Of a stretch of DNA of 64,000 bases, positions 12,717-23,600 are shown piece by piece. Below the pieces are notes generated by a model. That model was not told where the DNA came from. It saw only the letters and a list, made by a program, of their open reading frames with translations, and did no database searches. Source of the stretch: Lepisosteus oculatus (lineage: Eukaryota; Chordata; Actinopteri; Semionotiformes; Lepisosteidae); NCBI RefSeq assembly GCF_040954835.1, contig NC_090709.1:45950490-46014489 (forward strand), in the 5' to 3' direction. Each line of letters begins with the position of its first letter. Within the stretch, counting starts at the first letter, position 1. The position numbers were made by a program, and so were the translations under genes.

Positions 12717-14117
12717 TGTAGTGTGCTCTCTGAAGGCACCAGTTCTGTAGGGTTTGGGCATTTACTGGGACAATTATTAATTGTAGCAGTAAATCACAAA
12801 GTTGATTCTTTTGATGGCTTTAGAATCCAACCATGCGATATTAATCAAACAACGCACATACACAGGTACTAATACACGAGGATACATTTATTAATACATA
12901 GAATATGCATATAAACCTAACAGATCTTATCGAGAGGGTTATCAGAATACAAAAGATATATATTCAGTCAGTTACGAAGTGTTACATATATCAAGAGGAC
13001 ATACGTTCAGTATATCATTAAATTAGACCGTTTCATAAAGTGAACTTGGTTACAACTTCTACATTAGATACTCAAAACAAGTACATAACTCTTAGGAATT
13101 AAATTGATATCAACTGGTTGGGATAACAATTGAATTCTCGAGCAGTAATGCAGTGAAGTTGAATACTCATCCAAACTCTGGGGATTCAGATCTCCTGCGG
13201 GCACAAAGAAACAGTTGCAGGCTGTTGCTGTCCAATCCGCGCTCTCTGACTCGGTGCCAGGCTGTGCTGTGCGGCTTGCGACGGTGCGCTGCTGATGCTC
13301 ACTGACCAGCTAGTTAGTTTTGGCTTTAACTAGCAAAGTTTATGCACAGGAGAAAAGATGACTGTGGGTCCCAGCAAGTCAGGAAGAGGACCGGTTCGTT
13401 CCTGACGATGAGCTAGTTCTGAATAGTGATTCAGCTGTCCACAGTTCTGACCTGTTCACGAGGCTTGCTGCTGATGCTAACCTCGGGTGGATCCTCTGGT
13501 TACTCTCTGGCAACCTCCGCTCTAGACTCTTAGAACAAAGGAAAGTTCTGGCACTCGGACACACTGGCCGTTCCGTGGTTGTCCGGGCTGAGTCTCAGGA
13601 TGGTCAGGAGGCGCGCTGCGAGAATGTCCTGCCCTTGGGAGCCTTCTGCTCCTGGGCCGTCCTGCCCTGGAATTCTCCTTTGAGAAGTCTACAGAATCCT
13701 ACTGGAGCTCTGTGTTGCCTGTTTTTACCTGGAGGAACTTCAGCTCATTCATTGGCTGAAAGTTCCATGGGCATCAGAGTCCCCCGTGGGTTACTCAGCC
13801 CTACCAGTCCCTGATTGGTTGATCAAGGTGAGATATGAGTCACTTACTCCTGACACTTAGGAATGCAATCCAGATGTCCATCTGGCACTCCCTAGACAGA
13901 TAGGCGCCAATGGATGACCATTGATCATGATAGCCAGGCTTAGCTAAGTGCATCCCCCTTTTGGAGATGTCCCTTATCAAAAGAAAACATCTTTAAATCA
14001 GCCTGCATGAATAGCTTCTCTGTGGCTGCACCACAGAGATGAAGGGAGAGATGGGGCCTCATTTGGAAAAGCACAGCAACACTTAATTCTGTCTTATTAA
14101 CCAGCATTGCCGCTACA
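12717..14117 (-). repeat. LTR-like repeat family A, copy 1 (about 1.4 kb)
   Basis: Fossil element bounded by TGTAG...CTACA. Copies occur at 12717, 19705, 28808, 56723 and 59267. In the element's own direction it carries an AATAAA signal and a roughly 200-nt tail ending in CTACA, which is how a solo LTR with U3-R-U5 looks. The right edge directly touches the 48-bp minisatellite. No matching target duplication was found. The retroviral or LTR class cannot be fixed without internal sequence. Confidence 0.55.
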
Positions 14118-17100
14118 GTGCTTAACGCAGAGAGTGGCCAGGCTGGGATGTCAGGGCCATACGACAATTCTTTATGCAGAGAGTGGAGGCATTGGTGTCA
14201 GGACCATATGACAGTGCTTAACGCAGAGAGTGGAGGGGTGGGTGTCAGGGCCATACGACACTTCCTTACGCAGAGAGTGGCAGGGGTGGGATGTCAGGGC
14301 CTGACGGTACTGCTTTACGCAGATAGTGGCGGGGGTGGGATATCAGGGCTTAACAACATTGCTTTATGCAGAGAGTGGAAGGTTGGGTGTCAGGGCCATA
14401 CGACAGGGGTTAACGCAGAGAGTGGCGAGGGTAGGATATCAGGGCCATACGATAATTCTTTACGCAGAGAGTGGAGGGATTGGTGTCAGGACCATATGAC
14501 AGTGCTTAACGCAGAGAGTGGAGGGGTGGGTGTCATGGCCATATGACAGTGCTTTAGGCAGAGAGTGGAGGGGTGGGTGTCATGGCCATATGACAGTGCT
14601 TTAGGCAGAGAGTGGAGGGGTGGGTGTCAGGGCCATATGACAGTGCTTTATGCAGATAGTGGAGGGGTGCGTGTCAGAGCCATAAGATACTTCTTTACGC
14701 AGAGAGTGGCAGGGGTGGGATTTCAGGGCATGAAGACACTGGTTTATGCAGTTAATGGAGCGGTGGGTGTAAGGGACATAGGACAACTCTTTACGGAGAG
14801 AGTGGCGGGGTTGGGATGTCAGAGCCTGACAGCATCGGTTAACGCAGAGAGTGGAGGGGTGGGTATCAGGGCCATACGACACTTCTTTTCGCAGAGAGTG
14901 GCAGGGGTGGGATGTCAGGGCCTGACGATACAGCTTTACGCAGATAGTGGCGGGGGTGGGTGTCAGGGCCATACGACAGTGCTTAACGAAGTGAGCGGCG
15001 AGGCTGGGATGTCAGGGCCATACGACAGTGCTTTACGCAGATCATGGAGGGGTGAGTGTCAGGGCCATATGACAGTGCTTTAGGCAGAGAGTGGCATGGG
15101 TGGGATGTCAGGGCCTGACCATACTGCTATACGCAGAGAGTGGCGGGGGTGGGATGTCAGGGCCTGACAAGATTGCTTAATGCAGAGAGTGGAGGGGTGG
15201 GTGTCAGGGCTATACAACACTTATTTATTCAGAGAGTGGCGGGGGTGGGACGTCAGGGCCTGACGATACTGCTTTACGCAGAGAGTGGAGGGGTGGGTGT
15301 CAGGACCATACGACACTTATTTACGCAGAGAATGGCGGGGGTGGGATGTCAGGGCCTGACGATACTGCTTTACGCAGAGAGTGGAGGGGTGGGTGTCAGG
15401 GCTTGACAACACTGCTTTATGCAGAGTGGAGGGGTGGGATGTCAGGGCCTGACGATACTGCTTTACGCAGATAGTGGCGGGGGTGGGATGTCAGAGCTTG
15501 ACGTCACTGCTTTAAGCACAGAGTGGACGGGTGGGTGTCAGGGCCATACCACACTTCTTTACGCAGAGAGTGGCGGGAGTGGGATGTCAGGGCCTGACGA
15601 TACTACTTTACGCAATTAGTGGTGGGGATGGGATGTCAGTGCCATACGACACTTCTTTATGTAGATAGTAGCGAGGTGGGTGTCATGGCCATACGACACT
15701 GCTTTACACAGTGAGTGGCGAGGGTGGGATGTCAGGGTCGTACGACACTGCTTTACGCAGAGAGTATAGGAGGTAGGATATCAGAGCCTGACGACACTTC
15801 TTTACGTAGAGAATGGCGGGGATTGGATGTCAGGGCCTGACGACACTGCTTAATGCAGAGAGTGGAGGGGTGGGTGTCAGGGCCATTCGACACTTCTTTA
15901 CGCAGGAAGTGGCAGGGGTGGGATGTCAGGGCCTGACGATACTGCTTTACGCAGATAGTGGCGGGGGTTAGATGTCAGGACCATATGACAGTGCTTTACG
16001 CAGAGAGTGGAGGGGGTGGAATGTCAGGGCTTGACGTCACTGCTTTAAGCACAGAGTGAACGGGTGGGTGTCAGGGCCATACGACACTTCTTTACACAGA
16101 GAGTGGCGGGATTGGAATGTCAGGGCCTGACGATACAACTTTACGCAGTTAGTGCTGGGGGTGTGATGTCAGGGCCATGTGACACTGCTTTACACAGAGT
16201 GTGGCGGGGTTGGGATGTCAGGGCCATATGACACTGCTTTACACAGAGAGTGGCGGGGGTGGGATGTCAGGGCCTGACAACACAGCTTAACGCAGATAGT
16301 GGAGGGGTGGGTGTCAGGGCCATATGACACTTCTTTACGCAGACAGTGGCGGGAGTGGGATGTCAGGGCTTGACGTCACTGCTTTATGCAAAGAATGGAG
16401 CGGTGGGTGTGATGTCAGGGCTATACAACAGTGCTTTATACAGAGAGTGGCGGGGGGATGTCAGGGCCTGAAGATACTGCTTTACGCAGAGAGTGGTGGG
16501 GGTGTGATGTTAGGGCCATACGACAGTGCTTTATACAGAGAGTGGCGGGGGGATGTCAGGGCCTGAAGATACTGCTTTACGCAGATAGTGGTGGGGGTGT
16601 GATGTCAGGGCCATACGACACTTTAAGCAGGTAGTGGCAGGGGTGGGATTTCAGGGCCTGATGATACTGCTTTATGCAGATAGTGGAGGGGGTGGGATGT
16701 CAGGGCCAGACCACAGTGCTTTACGCAGAGAGTGGAGGGGGTGGAATGTCAGGGCTTGACGTCACTGTTTTAAGCACAGAGTGGATGGGTGAGTGTCAGG
16801 GCCATACGACACTTCTTTGCGCAGAGAGTGGCAGGAGTTGGATGTCAGGGCCTAACGATACTACTTTACGCAGTTAGTGGTGGAGGTGGGATGTCAGGGC
16901 CATACGACAGTGCTTTACACAGAGAGTGGAGGGGTGGATGTCAGGGCCATACTACACTTCTTTACGTAGAGAGTGGCGGGGGCGGGATGTCAGGGCTTGA
17001 TGACACTGCTTTATGCAGAGAGTGGAGGGGTGGGTGTCAGGGCTATACGACTGTGCTTTCCGCAGAGAGTGGTGAGGGTGTGATGTCAGGGCCTGACGAT

Positions 17101-17400
17101 ACTGCTTTACGTAGAGAGTGGCGGGGGTAGGATGTCAGGGCTTGACGACACTACTTTATGCAGAGAGTGGAGGGGTGGGTGTCAGGGCCATACAACACTT
17201 CTTTACGTAGAGAGTGGCGGGGGTGGGATGTCAGGGCCTGAAGATACTGCTTTTCGCAGAGAGCGGTGGAGGTGGGATGTCATGGTTATACAACAGTGCT
17301 TTCCACTGAGAGTGGTGGGGGTGGGATGTCATGGCCGTAAGACACTGCTTTATGCAGAGAGTTGAGGGATTGATGTCAGGGCCATACGACAGTGCTCCAC
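14117..17400 (+). repeat. 48-bp minisatellite, about 68 copies
   Basis: Tandem array with a 47-49 bp period. Each unit is built around CGCAGAGAGTGG, a G-rich stretch, GTCAGGGC and a TGCTTTA tail. Two unit types recur, often alternating: type 1 (GGAGGGGTGGGTGTCAGGGCC ATACGACA) and type 2 (GGCGGGGGTGGGATGTCAGG GCCTGACGATAC). The alternation indicates a higher-order dimer of about 96 bp. G-runs are strand-biased to the plus strand. Open frames through it are repeat artefacts. Confidence 0.95.
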
Positions 17401-17412
17401 TCAGGCCTCTGC

Positions 17413-17530
17413 TTGAATTTCTACTCCTCCTCTCTCTCCCTACCTCTACCTCTCCCTCTCCCTACCTTTCTCCCTACCTCTCCCTTTTCCCCTCCCTACC
17501 TCTCTCCCTACCTCTACCTCTCCCTCTCTG
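17413..17530. repeat. Polypyrimidine arm of a long inverted repeat
   Basis: A C/T-only tract built from CTCCCTACCTCTAC-type words. Its reverse complement recurs at about 18070-18186 with high identity, including the flanking CTTGAATTT. Confidence 0.9.
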
Positions 17531-17535
17531 TGGGG

Positions 17536-17550
17536 CCAGCAGGGGGCGCT
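17536..17550 (+). promoter_or_regulatory. CTCF-like motif
   Basis: CCAGCAGGGGGCGCT matches the vertebrate CTCF core consensus. It lies 6 nt inside the polypyrimidine arm's edge, in the loop of the inverted repeat. Binding is inference. Confidence 0.5.
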
Positions 17551-17940
17551 CACCTTGCGGTCTGTGTGGGTCCTATTGCCCCAGTATAGTGACGGGGGAC
17601 ACGATCTGGCCCACCAGCGAGAAGCAGGTTACCAGATCTAGACAAAGGGGGCAACTCTTAGTCGTATGAGCTTAGTCACACATCGCAGCGATTAAAAAAA
17701 CAAAACAAACATATTATGTCCGTTACTAACGACTTTTTTTTCCTACATTGAAAGTCTCTTTCCTGGGTGATTTTCTACCGCGCCTGGGGCTCTTCATTTC
17801 TCCTGGGTGTCTCATCGCGGGCGGAATTGAAACAGACCACAGAACCTGCCGCTGCAGTGCTCTCGGTTAGAGGCTCTCATCCTGCATCACCAATCTTACA
17901 CAGGAGGGACGGAGCTGGATTTCTGTCTGGAAAATAAACT
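17551..17940. other. Unique spacer of the inverted repeat
   Basis: About 390 nt of unrepeated DNA between the two arms. No gene or RNA recognised. Confidence 0.4.
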
Positions 17941-17944
17941 CCAG

Positions 17945-18186
17945 AGTGAGAGAGAGCAGAGAGGGGTAGGGAGAGGTAGAGCGGTAGAGAGGTAGAGAGA
18001 GGGAGAGAGGTGGAGGGCGAGGGAGAGGGAGAGAGGTGGAGAGAGAGGGGGTTAGGGAGAGAGGGAGAAGTACAGAGAGGGAGAGGTAGAGGTAGGGAGA
18101 GAGGTAGGGAGGGGAAAAGGGAGAGGTAGAGAGAGGGAGAGGTAGAGGTAGGGAGAGAGAGGGAGGAGGAGTACAAATTCAAGAAG
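17945..18186. repeat. Polypurine arm of the inverted repeat plus GA-rich tract
   Basis: GAGAGGGAGAGGTAGAG-type purine tract. The part from about 18070 is the reverse complement of 17413-17530, while 17945-18069 extends the same composition. Mirror-rich purine tracts like this can form triplex DNA in principle. Confidence 0.9.
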
Positions 18187-18221
18187 GGGAAAATCCACAA
18201 CACAACACAGGCGTCGGCATG

Positions 18222-18290
18222 CATGGGTTACAAAAGGAACAAGTAAAATGTTTCTTCTGGGCTGAAAGGAGAAGGAAGGAAAACACACCG
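18222..18290 (+). repeat. Fragment of a dispersed repeat (GGAACAAGTAAA family)
   Basis: Resembles 63115-63200 and, inverted, 56475-56625: the words GGAACAAGTAAA, GGCTGAAAGGAGAAG and AAAACACA occur in the same order. It is cut off before the hammerhead-like core. Confidence 0.55.
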
Positions 18291-18339
18291 TTGCGGCGCT
18301 ACGACACGAAGACGCCGAACCAGCTGAGCACAGCAAACC

Positions 18340-19704
18340 GTATTATTATTATTGAGAGACAGGCTCACTGTCTGTTCCTCAGGCTGGGACAGAGGATCAC
18401 ACACTGTATTATTATTATTTAGAGACAGGCTCACTGTCTGTTCCTTAGGCTGGAACAGGAGATCACACACTGTACTTTTATTATTGAGAGACAGGCTCAC
18501 TGTTCCTCAGGCTGGGACAGGAGATGACACACTGTATTATTATTATTATTATTGAGAGACAGGCTCACTGTTCCTCAGGCTGGGACAGGAAATCACACAG
18601 TGTATTATTATTATTGAGAGACAGGCTCACAGTCTGTTCCTCAGGCTGGGACAGGAAATCACACACTGTACTTTTATTATTGAGAGACAGGCTCACTGTC
18701 TGTTCCTCAGGCTGGGACAGGAGATCCCACACTGAATTATTATTATTGAGAGACAGGCTTACTCTCTGTTCCTCAGGCTGAGACAGGACATCCCACACTG
18801 GATTATTATTATTGAGAGACAGGATCACTGTCTGTTCCGCAGGCTAAGACAGGAGATCACATACTGTATTATTATTATTGAGAGAGGCTTACTGTCTGTT
18901 CCCTGGAGGCTGGGACAGGAGATCACACACTGTATTATTATTATTGAGAGACAAGCTCACTGTCTGTTCCTTAGGCTGGAACAGGAGATCACACACTGTA
19001 CTTTTATTATTGAGAGACAGGCTCACTGTTCCTCAGGCTGGGACAGGAGATGACACACTGTATTATTATTATTATTATTGAGAGACAGGCTCACTGTTCC
19101 TCAGGTTGGGACAGGAAATCACACAGTGTATTATTATTATTGAGAGACAGGCTCACAGTCTGTTCCTCAGGCTGGGACAGGAAATCACACACTGTACTTT
19201 TATTATTGAGAGACAGGCTCACTGTTCCTCAGGCTGGGACAGGGGATCACACTGTATTATTATTATTGACAGATAAACTCGCTGTTCCTCAGGCTGAGAC
19301 AGTAGATCGCACTGTATTATTATTATTGAGAGTCTGGTTCACTGTTCCCCAAGCTGGGACAGGAGGTCACACACTGTATTATTATTATTGAGAGACAGGT
19401 TCGCTGTCTGTTCCTCAGGCTAGTACAGGAGATCAACCACTGTATTATTATTATTGAGATACAGGCTCACTGTGTGTTCCTCAGGCTGAGACAGTAGATC
19501 ACACTGTATTATAATTATTGAGAGGCTGACTCACTGTTTCCCAGGCTGGGACAGGAGATCACACACTGGATTATTATTATTGAGAGACAGGCTCACTGTC
19601 TGTTCCTCTGGCTGGGGCAGGGAATCACATACTGTATTATTAGTAATTTTGAGAGACAGACTCGCTGTCTGCTCCTCAGGCTGGGACAGGAGATCACACA
19701 CTGT
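18340..19704 (+). repeat. About 63-bp satellite with embedded TTA runs, about 21 copies
   Basis: Units of 58-66 bp read ATTATTATTGAGAGACAGG, CTCACTGTCTGTTCCTCAGG, CTGGGACAGGAGATCACACA CTGT. A block of variant units at about 18350-18680 recurs at about 18876-19206 (offset about 526 bp), showing a recent internal segmental duplication. The array ends where family A copy 2 starts. Confidence 0.93.
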
Positions 19705-20127
19705 TGTAGTGTGCTCTCACGAGGCACCAGTTCTGTAGGGGTTTGGGCATTTACTGGGACAATTATTTTTGTGGCAGTAAATCACAAAATTAATTCTTTT
19801 AATGGTCTTAGAATCCAACCATGCGATATAACTCAAACAACGCACACACAGGTACTAATACACGAGGATACATTTATTAAGATATAGAATATGCATGTAA
19901 ACCTAACAGATCTTATCGTAAGGGTTATCAGAATACAAAAGATATAAATTCATTCAGTTACAAAGAGTTACACATATCAAGAGGACATAAGTTCGGTATG
20001 TCATTCATTTAGAACTTTAGAAGTTTTCAACTTCTACATTAGATACTCAAAACAAGTACATAACCCTTAGGAATTAAATTGATATCAACTGGTTGGGAGC
20101 AGTAATGCAATGAAGTTGAATACTCAC
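19705..20127 (-). repeat. LTR-like repeat family A, copy 2 (truncated)
   Basis: Matches the first ~420 nt of copy 1 (from TGTAGTGTGCTCTC to the GTTGAATACTCA word), then stops. It sits exactly at the end of the 63-bp satellite. Confidence 0.7.
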
Positions 20128-20151
20128 TGCCGCTGGGCCTGTATTCTCACC

Positions 20152-20224
20152 GTTTCCATAGTGTAGCGGTTATCACGTTGGCCTCACACGCGAAAAATCC
20201 CCGGTTTGAAAGCAGACGGAAACA
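20152..20224 (+). pseudogene. tRNA-Val (CAC) pseudogene
   Basis: GTTTCCATAGTGTAGCGGTT start and the CCTCACACGCG anticodon arm match tRNA-Val-CAC. The T-arm is damaged (GGTTTGAAAGCAGACGG), so the T-stem cannot pair. Compare the intact gene at 21564. Confidence 0.75.
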
Positions 20225-20225
20225 G

Positions 20226-20794
20226 CCTCGTTTTGCACGCTCCTGTACTTCACAGAGGTCTTGAGCGACCGGTCATTTGTTCCCAATGTATTTCCGGTGC
20301 CTTCGTGCACTCTTGTACCAAACGCACGTTCCTTCTGTACGCGGAGCCGATCATTTGCAATTGGGCTGTGCCGACAGACCAGGACGAGCTCTGTCGGCTC
20401 AAAAGCAGCGCAGGACCTGCAAGAACAACAGAAAGATTAGCATCCAGCGGGGGCCTCTTAGTGAGCCCAAGAGCTCATCAAGAATCGGCTCCAGCAACAG
20501 GGCTGGGCGCATTGTTCCATTCTCCGCCCACTCTCGGTGTAAACAAGTCCCTCCTGGTCTCTGCTTGAAATGCACTTTCCTGCGTTTGCTTTGGTGTAAC
20601 TGGCTTCCCCTGCATGGGCGAATGTGAAGAAGATCCTTAGTAAGTCATTGAAGAAAACCGAGAAGAGGTCGGAGTGGCCTCTGTCGTTCATCAACGATCC
20701 AGTCAGGCAGTACTCCTCTGTAAAGCGCCGTTCGTTCACGTCGATTGGCTTTTTTTTGCCTTCATTCGTGCGAGTAGTAAAAGCAGACGCCCCT
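20226..20794 (+). repeat. 569-bp duplicated block, copy 1
   Basis: Nearly identical to 23596-24164 (constant offset 3370). The block starts just after a tRNA-Val remnant in both places. Open frames on both strands are conserved only because the copies are young. No domain is recognised. Confidence 0.9.
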
Positions 20795-20798
20795 ATTC

Positions 20799-20870
20799 TG
20801 CCGTGAGCCGGATTCGAACCGGTGTTGTTGCGGCCACAACGCAAAGTACTGACCACTATACGATCACAGC
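20799..20870 (-). tRNA. tRNA-His (GTG)
   Basis: The minus strand reads GCTGTGATCGTATAGTGGTC through a TTGTGGC anticodon loop with a perfect TTGCG/CGCAA stem, anticodon GTG. The acceptor pairs fully (GCTGTGA with TCACGGC). The T-stem has a single A-C mismatch. Probably functional or only lightly altered. Confidence 0.75.
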
Positions 20871-21070
20871 GAGTTACCGAGACACACGCGGCAGGGCGGA
20901 AAGGGCTGTGCTCTCTTCGTGTGACATAATTCGGAAAAGTCCTGACGTTGCATTTCAACTGAGCCCCAGTATACATCGACCCTTCGACACTCTGAGTGAC
21001 AACTCACTTGCGTGTTTTCTCATATTTATGTAGTTTGCTTGCATGATGCCGGAACAGCATGGTTGTTCGC

Positions 21071-21136
21071 TGCCATATAGTCTAGCGGTTAGGGTTCCTG
21101 GTTTTCACCCAGGCGGTTCGACTCGGTTTTGCCTCC
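21071..21136 (+). pseudogene. tRNA-Glu (TTC) pseudogene
   Basis: Box A region TAGTCTAGCGGTTAGG and anticodon arm CCTGGTTTTCACCCAGG are those of tRNA-Glu-TTC. Several T-stem nucleotides are missing (AGGCGGTTCGACTCGG) and the 3' acceptor strand does not pair. Confidence 0.75.
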
Positions 21137-21563
21137 TGCTTTCCAAAAGATCAGCACCGTGTACGAAAGAGCCGCATTAAAACTACTCGAACGTGCAAAA
21201 CGTGCGAGAAGAGGGGGCGCTTGTTTCCAACCGAAACGTCTCGCGTGTGAGACGAGCTGATCATCGCTGTGGGAGGGTTACTCTGGTAGACAGGGCTGAC
21301 CTTCGGCAATAGGATTTATAGTCTCCAAGATGATATTTGCACTTTCTGGAGAGGCGATTTTCTCCACTTCAGCAGCCCGATTTCGTCGATTGCGTGGAGA
21401 GGGCTGTAGAATGTGGCGCCGCCTTTCCTGCTCCGTCCATGACAGGCGTGCTGGTCTCTGGAGAGAGAGCACGGTCCATCAGCGCACTCCAATAAAGGCA
21501 CTGGAAGCAGCTAAATCGCATTGGCGAAGCTCAGCGCTGGGCCGCTGGGCACGTCTTACCACC

Positions 21564-21636
21564 GTTTCCGTAGTGTAGTGGTTATCACGTTCGCCTCACA
21601 CGCGAAAGGTCCCCGGTTCGAAACCGGGCGGAAACA
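21564..21636 (+). tRNA. tRNA-Val (CAC), intact
   Basis: Perfect cloverleaf: GTTTCCG acceptor pairs with CGGAAAC, box A TAGTGTAGTGG, anticodon CAC in CCTCACACG, box B GGTTCGAAACC. A pol III terminator TTTT lies 6 nt downstream (21642-21645). The 40 nt upstream are also found, diverged, at 45276-45315 beside a Val remnant. Confidence 0.95.
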
Positions 21637-21695
21637 GACGTCTTTTGTCGCCAGGCACAAAAGGGGATTGGGGATTCGCCTAGCGCTGTGATCGA

Positions 21696-22530
21696 ACAGA
21701 CCCACTGGACCCACCTCTTAGTGTGGCGGGATCTGCACAGTGCATGTCACAGCGCATCCTGCTTTCACTTCAAGGCGCGTCCTGACGCACCCCAGTCTCC
21801 CGCGTGACAGGTGGGGACAGGTGACAGGTCCTATACTAACGAGGAAGACATCGCTCTCTCCGACCCCCGGCATCGTGTCCCGACCCACCGTGCTGGAAGC
21901 CGACGCGTGCTGTGATTCCTTTACGGAGCAGAAATGACAACCGAGGAGCCGAGAGATCATTTCAGCATTTCGCGTCTGAACGGAAAACACAAACGACCAA
22001 CTCGAAATGACTTGCCTTTGACGCTTCTCAAAGCGTTCTTTGTGCATCGAACAGACCCACTCACCTCTTAGTGTGGCGGGATCTGCACAGTGCATGTCGC
22101 AGCGCTTCCTGCTTTCACTTCAATGTGCTTCCTGATGTCGAGTCGACTGCCGTGCGGAGGCTCTGAAAGCGAGAGCAATGAAAAGGTGCACGACGCTGTG
22201 AAAGAAAACAGAGAAGTGAAAGGCAGTCATTTCTCTAAGGAGGTGAAAGAAAAGCTACTCGCCGTCGGGGAATCGAACCCCGGTCTCCCGCGTGACAGGC
22301 AGGGATACTTGCCACTATACTAACGAGGAAGACATCGCTCTCTCCAACCCCCGGCATCGTGTCCCGACCCAGCATGCTGGAAGCCGACGCGTGCTGTGAT
22401 CCCTTTACGGAGCAGAAATGACAACCGAGGAGCCGAGAGATCATGTCAGCATTTCGCGTCTGAACGGAAAACACAAACGACCAACTCGGAATGACTTGCC
22501 TTTGACGCTTTTCAAAGTGTTCTATGTGCA
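21696..22530 (+). repeat. Tandem duplication carrying tRNA-Asp
   Basis: Two diverged copies, about 21696-22045 and 22047-22530, share the words AGACCCACT, CTTAGTGTGGCGGGATCTGC and the downstream GACATCGCTCTCTCC...CCGACGCGTGCTGTGAT segment. The first copy has lost most of its tRNA-Asp gene (remnant 21795-21850). The second keeps it at 22258-22329. Confidence 0.8.
22258..22329 (-). tRNA. tRNA-Asp (GTC)
   Basis: The minus strand has TCCTCGTTAGTATAGTGG, a CCTGTCACG anticodon loop (GTC) and GGGGTTCGATTCCCC. One acceptor mismatch (C3 with C70) and a TGGCAAG D-loop change are the only oddities. Likely a functional or near-functional gene. Confidence 0.85.
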
Positions 22531-23353
22531 CGACGACTGCGCCGCCTAGCAGATACAAAGGGGTTGTACAACTTTGAACTAGCAAATGGAAGAGGGCTAA
22601 GCCCCCTCTCTTTTAGCCCAGGTTCGATCTGTCTCCCAGAATCACCAGGGCGCACACACACACACACCCGTGCCGTTGAAGTGCTCTGCTTCATTTCTAA
22701 GGGCAACTCAACATTCACTCCTACCCCGAGTGCAGAAAAGACAGCATCCACAGCAACAACAGCTCAGGTCTCTGCACAGGAGCTAAGCTGCCCTCATCTC
22801 CTCTGCTCTGCGGCTCCTGCGGAGTGGAGTCCTGCCTGGAGCCGTGTTTGCAGGCGGCGGCTCCCCGCGCCCTGTCTGGGCGTCGTGTCCAAGAGCTCCT
22901 GGGAGGAAGAGCGAGCCCTCCCACTCGGGGGCTTTTCCACGGTCTGTGTGAGGAGGGGCGGGTGTGTCCAGTAGCTTATCGAGCGGAAGCCTGGGGCGGC
23001 GGAGAGCTGTGATCGTGCAGACCTTGAGGTGTCACCTCTTTGTCTGCTTTCCCGCCCCCCCTCCGCCCAAGCTCTGCTCCAAAGTAGCCTGGCAACCCCT
23101 CACACCTGCACGTGTCACAACCTAAGGTGCGGTCATGAGACACCCATTGGGTGTCGTTCTGTTCTTGCTAATTGTTTCCTGCCCGTCGCAGGCAGGAGTC
23201 CATGCGAGGAAGATGCGCTGGACAGAGCTCAGAGGGCGCAGCTGGGTGGCTTTCCTTCTGAGTGACGTTCCTGCAACACTCTCCTGCTACTCTTGGTGCG
23301 CTCATGCCACAACACAGGAAGGCTGGAGCAGGTGGCTGTGGGCTTTGCGCACC
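22531..23353. other. Spacer of the dispersed tRNA cluster
   Basis: Contains a short (CA)n at about 22652. 22531-22740 recurs inverted at about 31585-31720. No gene recognised. Confidence 0.4.
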
Positions 23354-23426
23354 GCCGAAATAGCTCAGTTGGGGGAGTGTTAGACTGAAGATCGAAAGGT
23401 CCCTGGTTCGATCCCGGGTTTCGGCA
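23354..23426 (+). tRNA. tRNA-Phe (GAA)
   Basis: GCCGAAATAGCTCAGTTGGG start, GACTGAAGATC anticodon loop (GAA), GGTTCGATCCC box B, and acceptor GCCGAAA pairing with TTTCGGC. One anticodon-stem mismatch (A29 with G41). TTTT terminator starts at 23427. An inverted decayed copy lies at 31501-31566. Confidence 0.9.
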
Positions 23427-23535
23427 TTTTGTTTCATCGCGCCCTTTGTTCCTCTCTCCAGCGCCCCCTTCCTAAAGTGACGCATCCCTTTCTCGGCCCG
23501 AAACGAAAGCGAGACACCAGCAGCGGTCCCTGCAG

Positions 23536-23600
23536 GTTTCCGTAGTGTAGCGGCTATCACGTTCGCCTAACATGCGAAAGGTCCTCGGTTCGAGACCTCG
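23536..23600 (+). pseudogene. tRNA-Val (AAC), 3'-truncated
   Basis: GTTTCCGTAGTGTAGCGG and CGCCTAACATGCG (anticodon AAC) are followed by GGTTCGAGACC. The acceptor 3' strand is then replaced by the 569-bp duplicated block. Broken by the duplication junction. Confidence 0.8.

Noticed and set aside
14118-17365. Long frames rich in Gly-Cys-Gln through the minisatellite; resemblance to a CRISPR array
   Set aside because: The frames are products of the 48-bp repeat. There are no unique spacers between constant repeats, and the genome is eukaryotic.
22600-22660. Possible tRNA near CCAGGTTCGATCTG
   Set aside because: A box-B-like word is present, but no matching box A or acceptor pairing was found.
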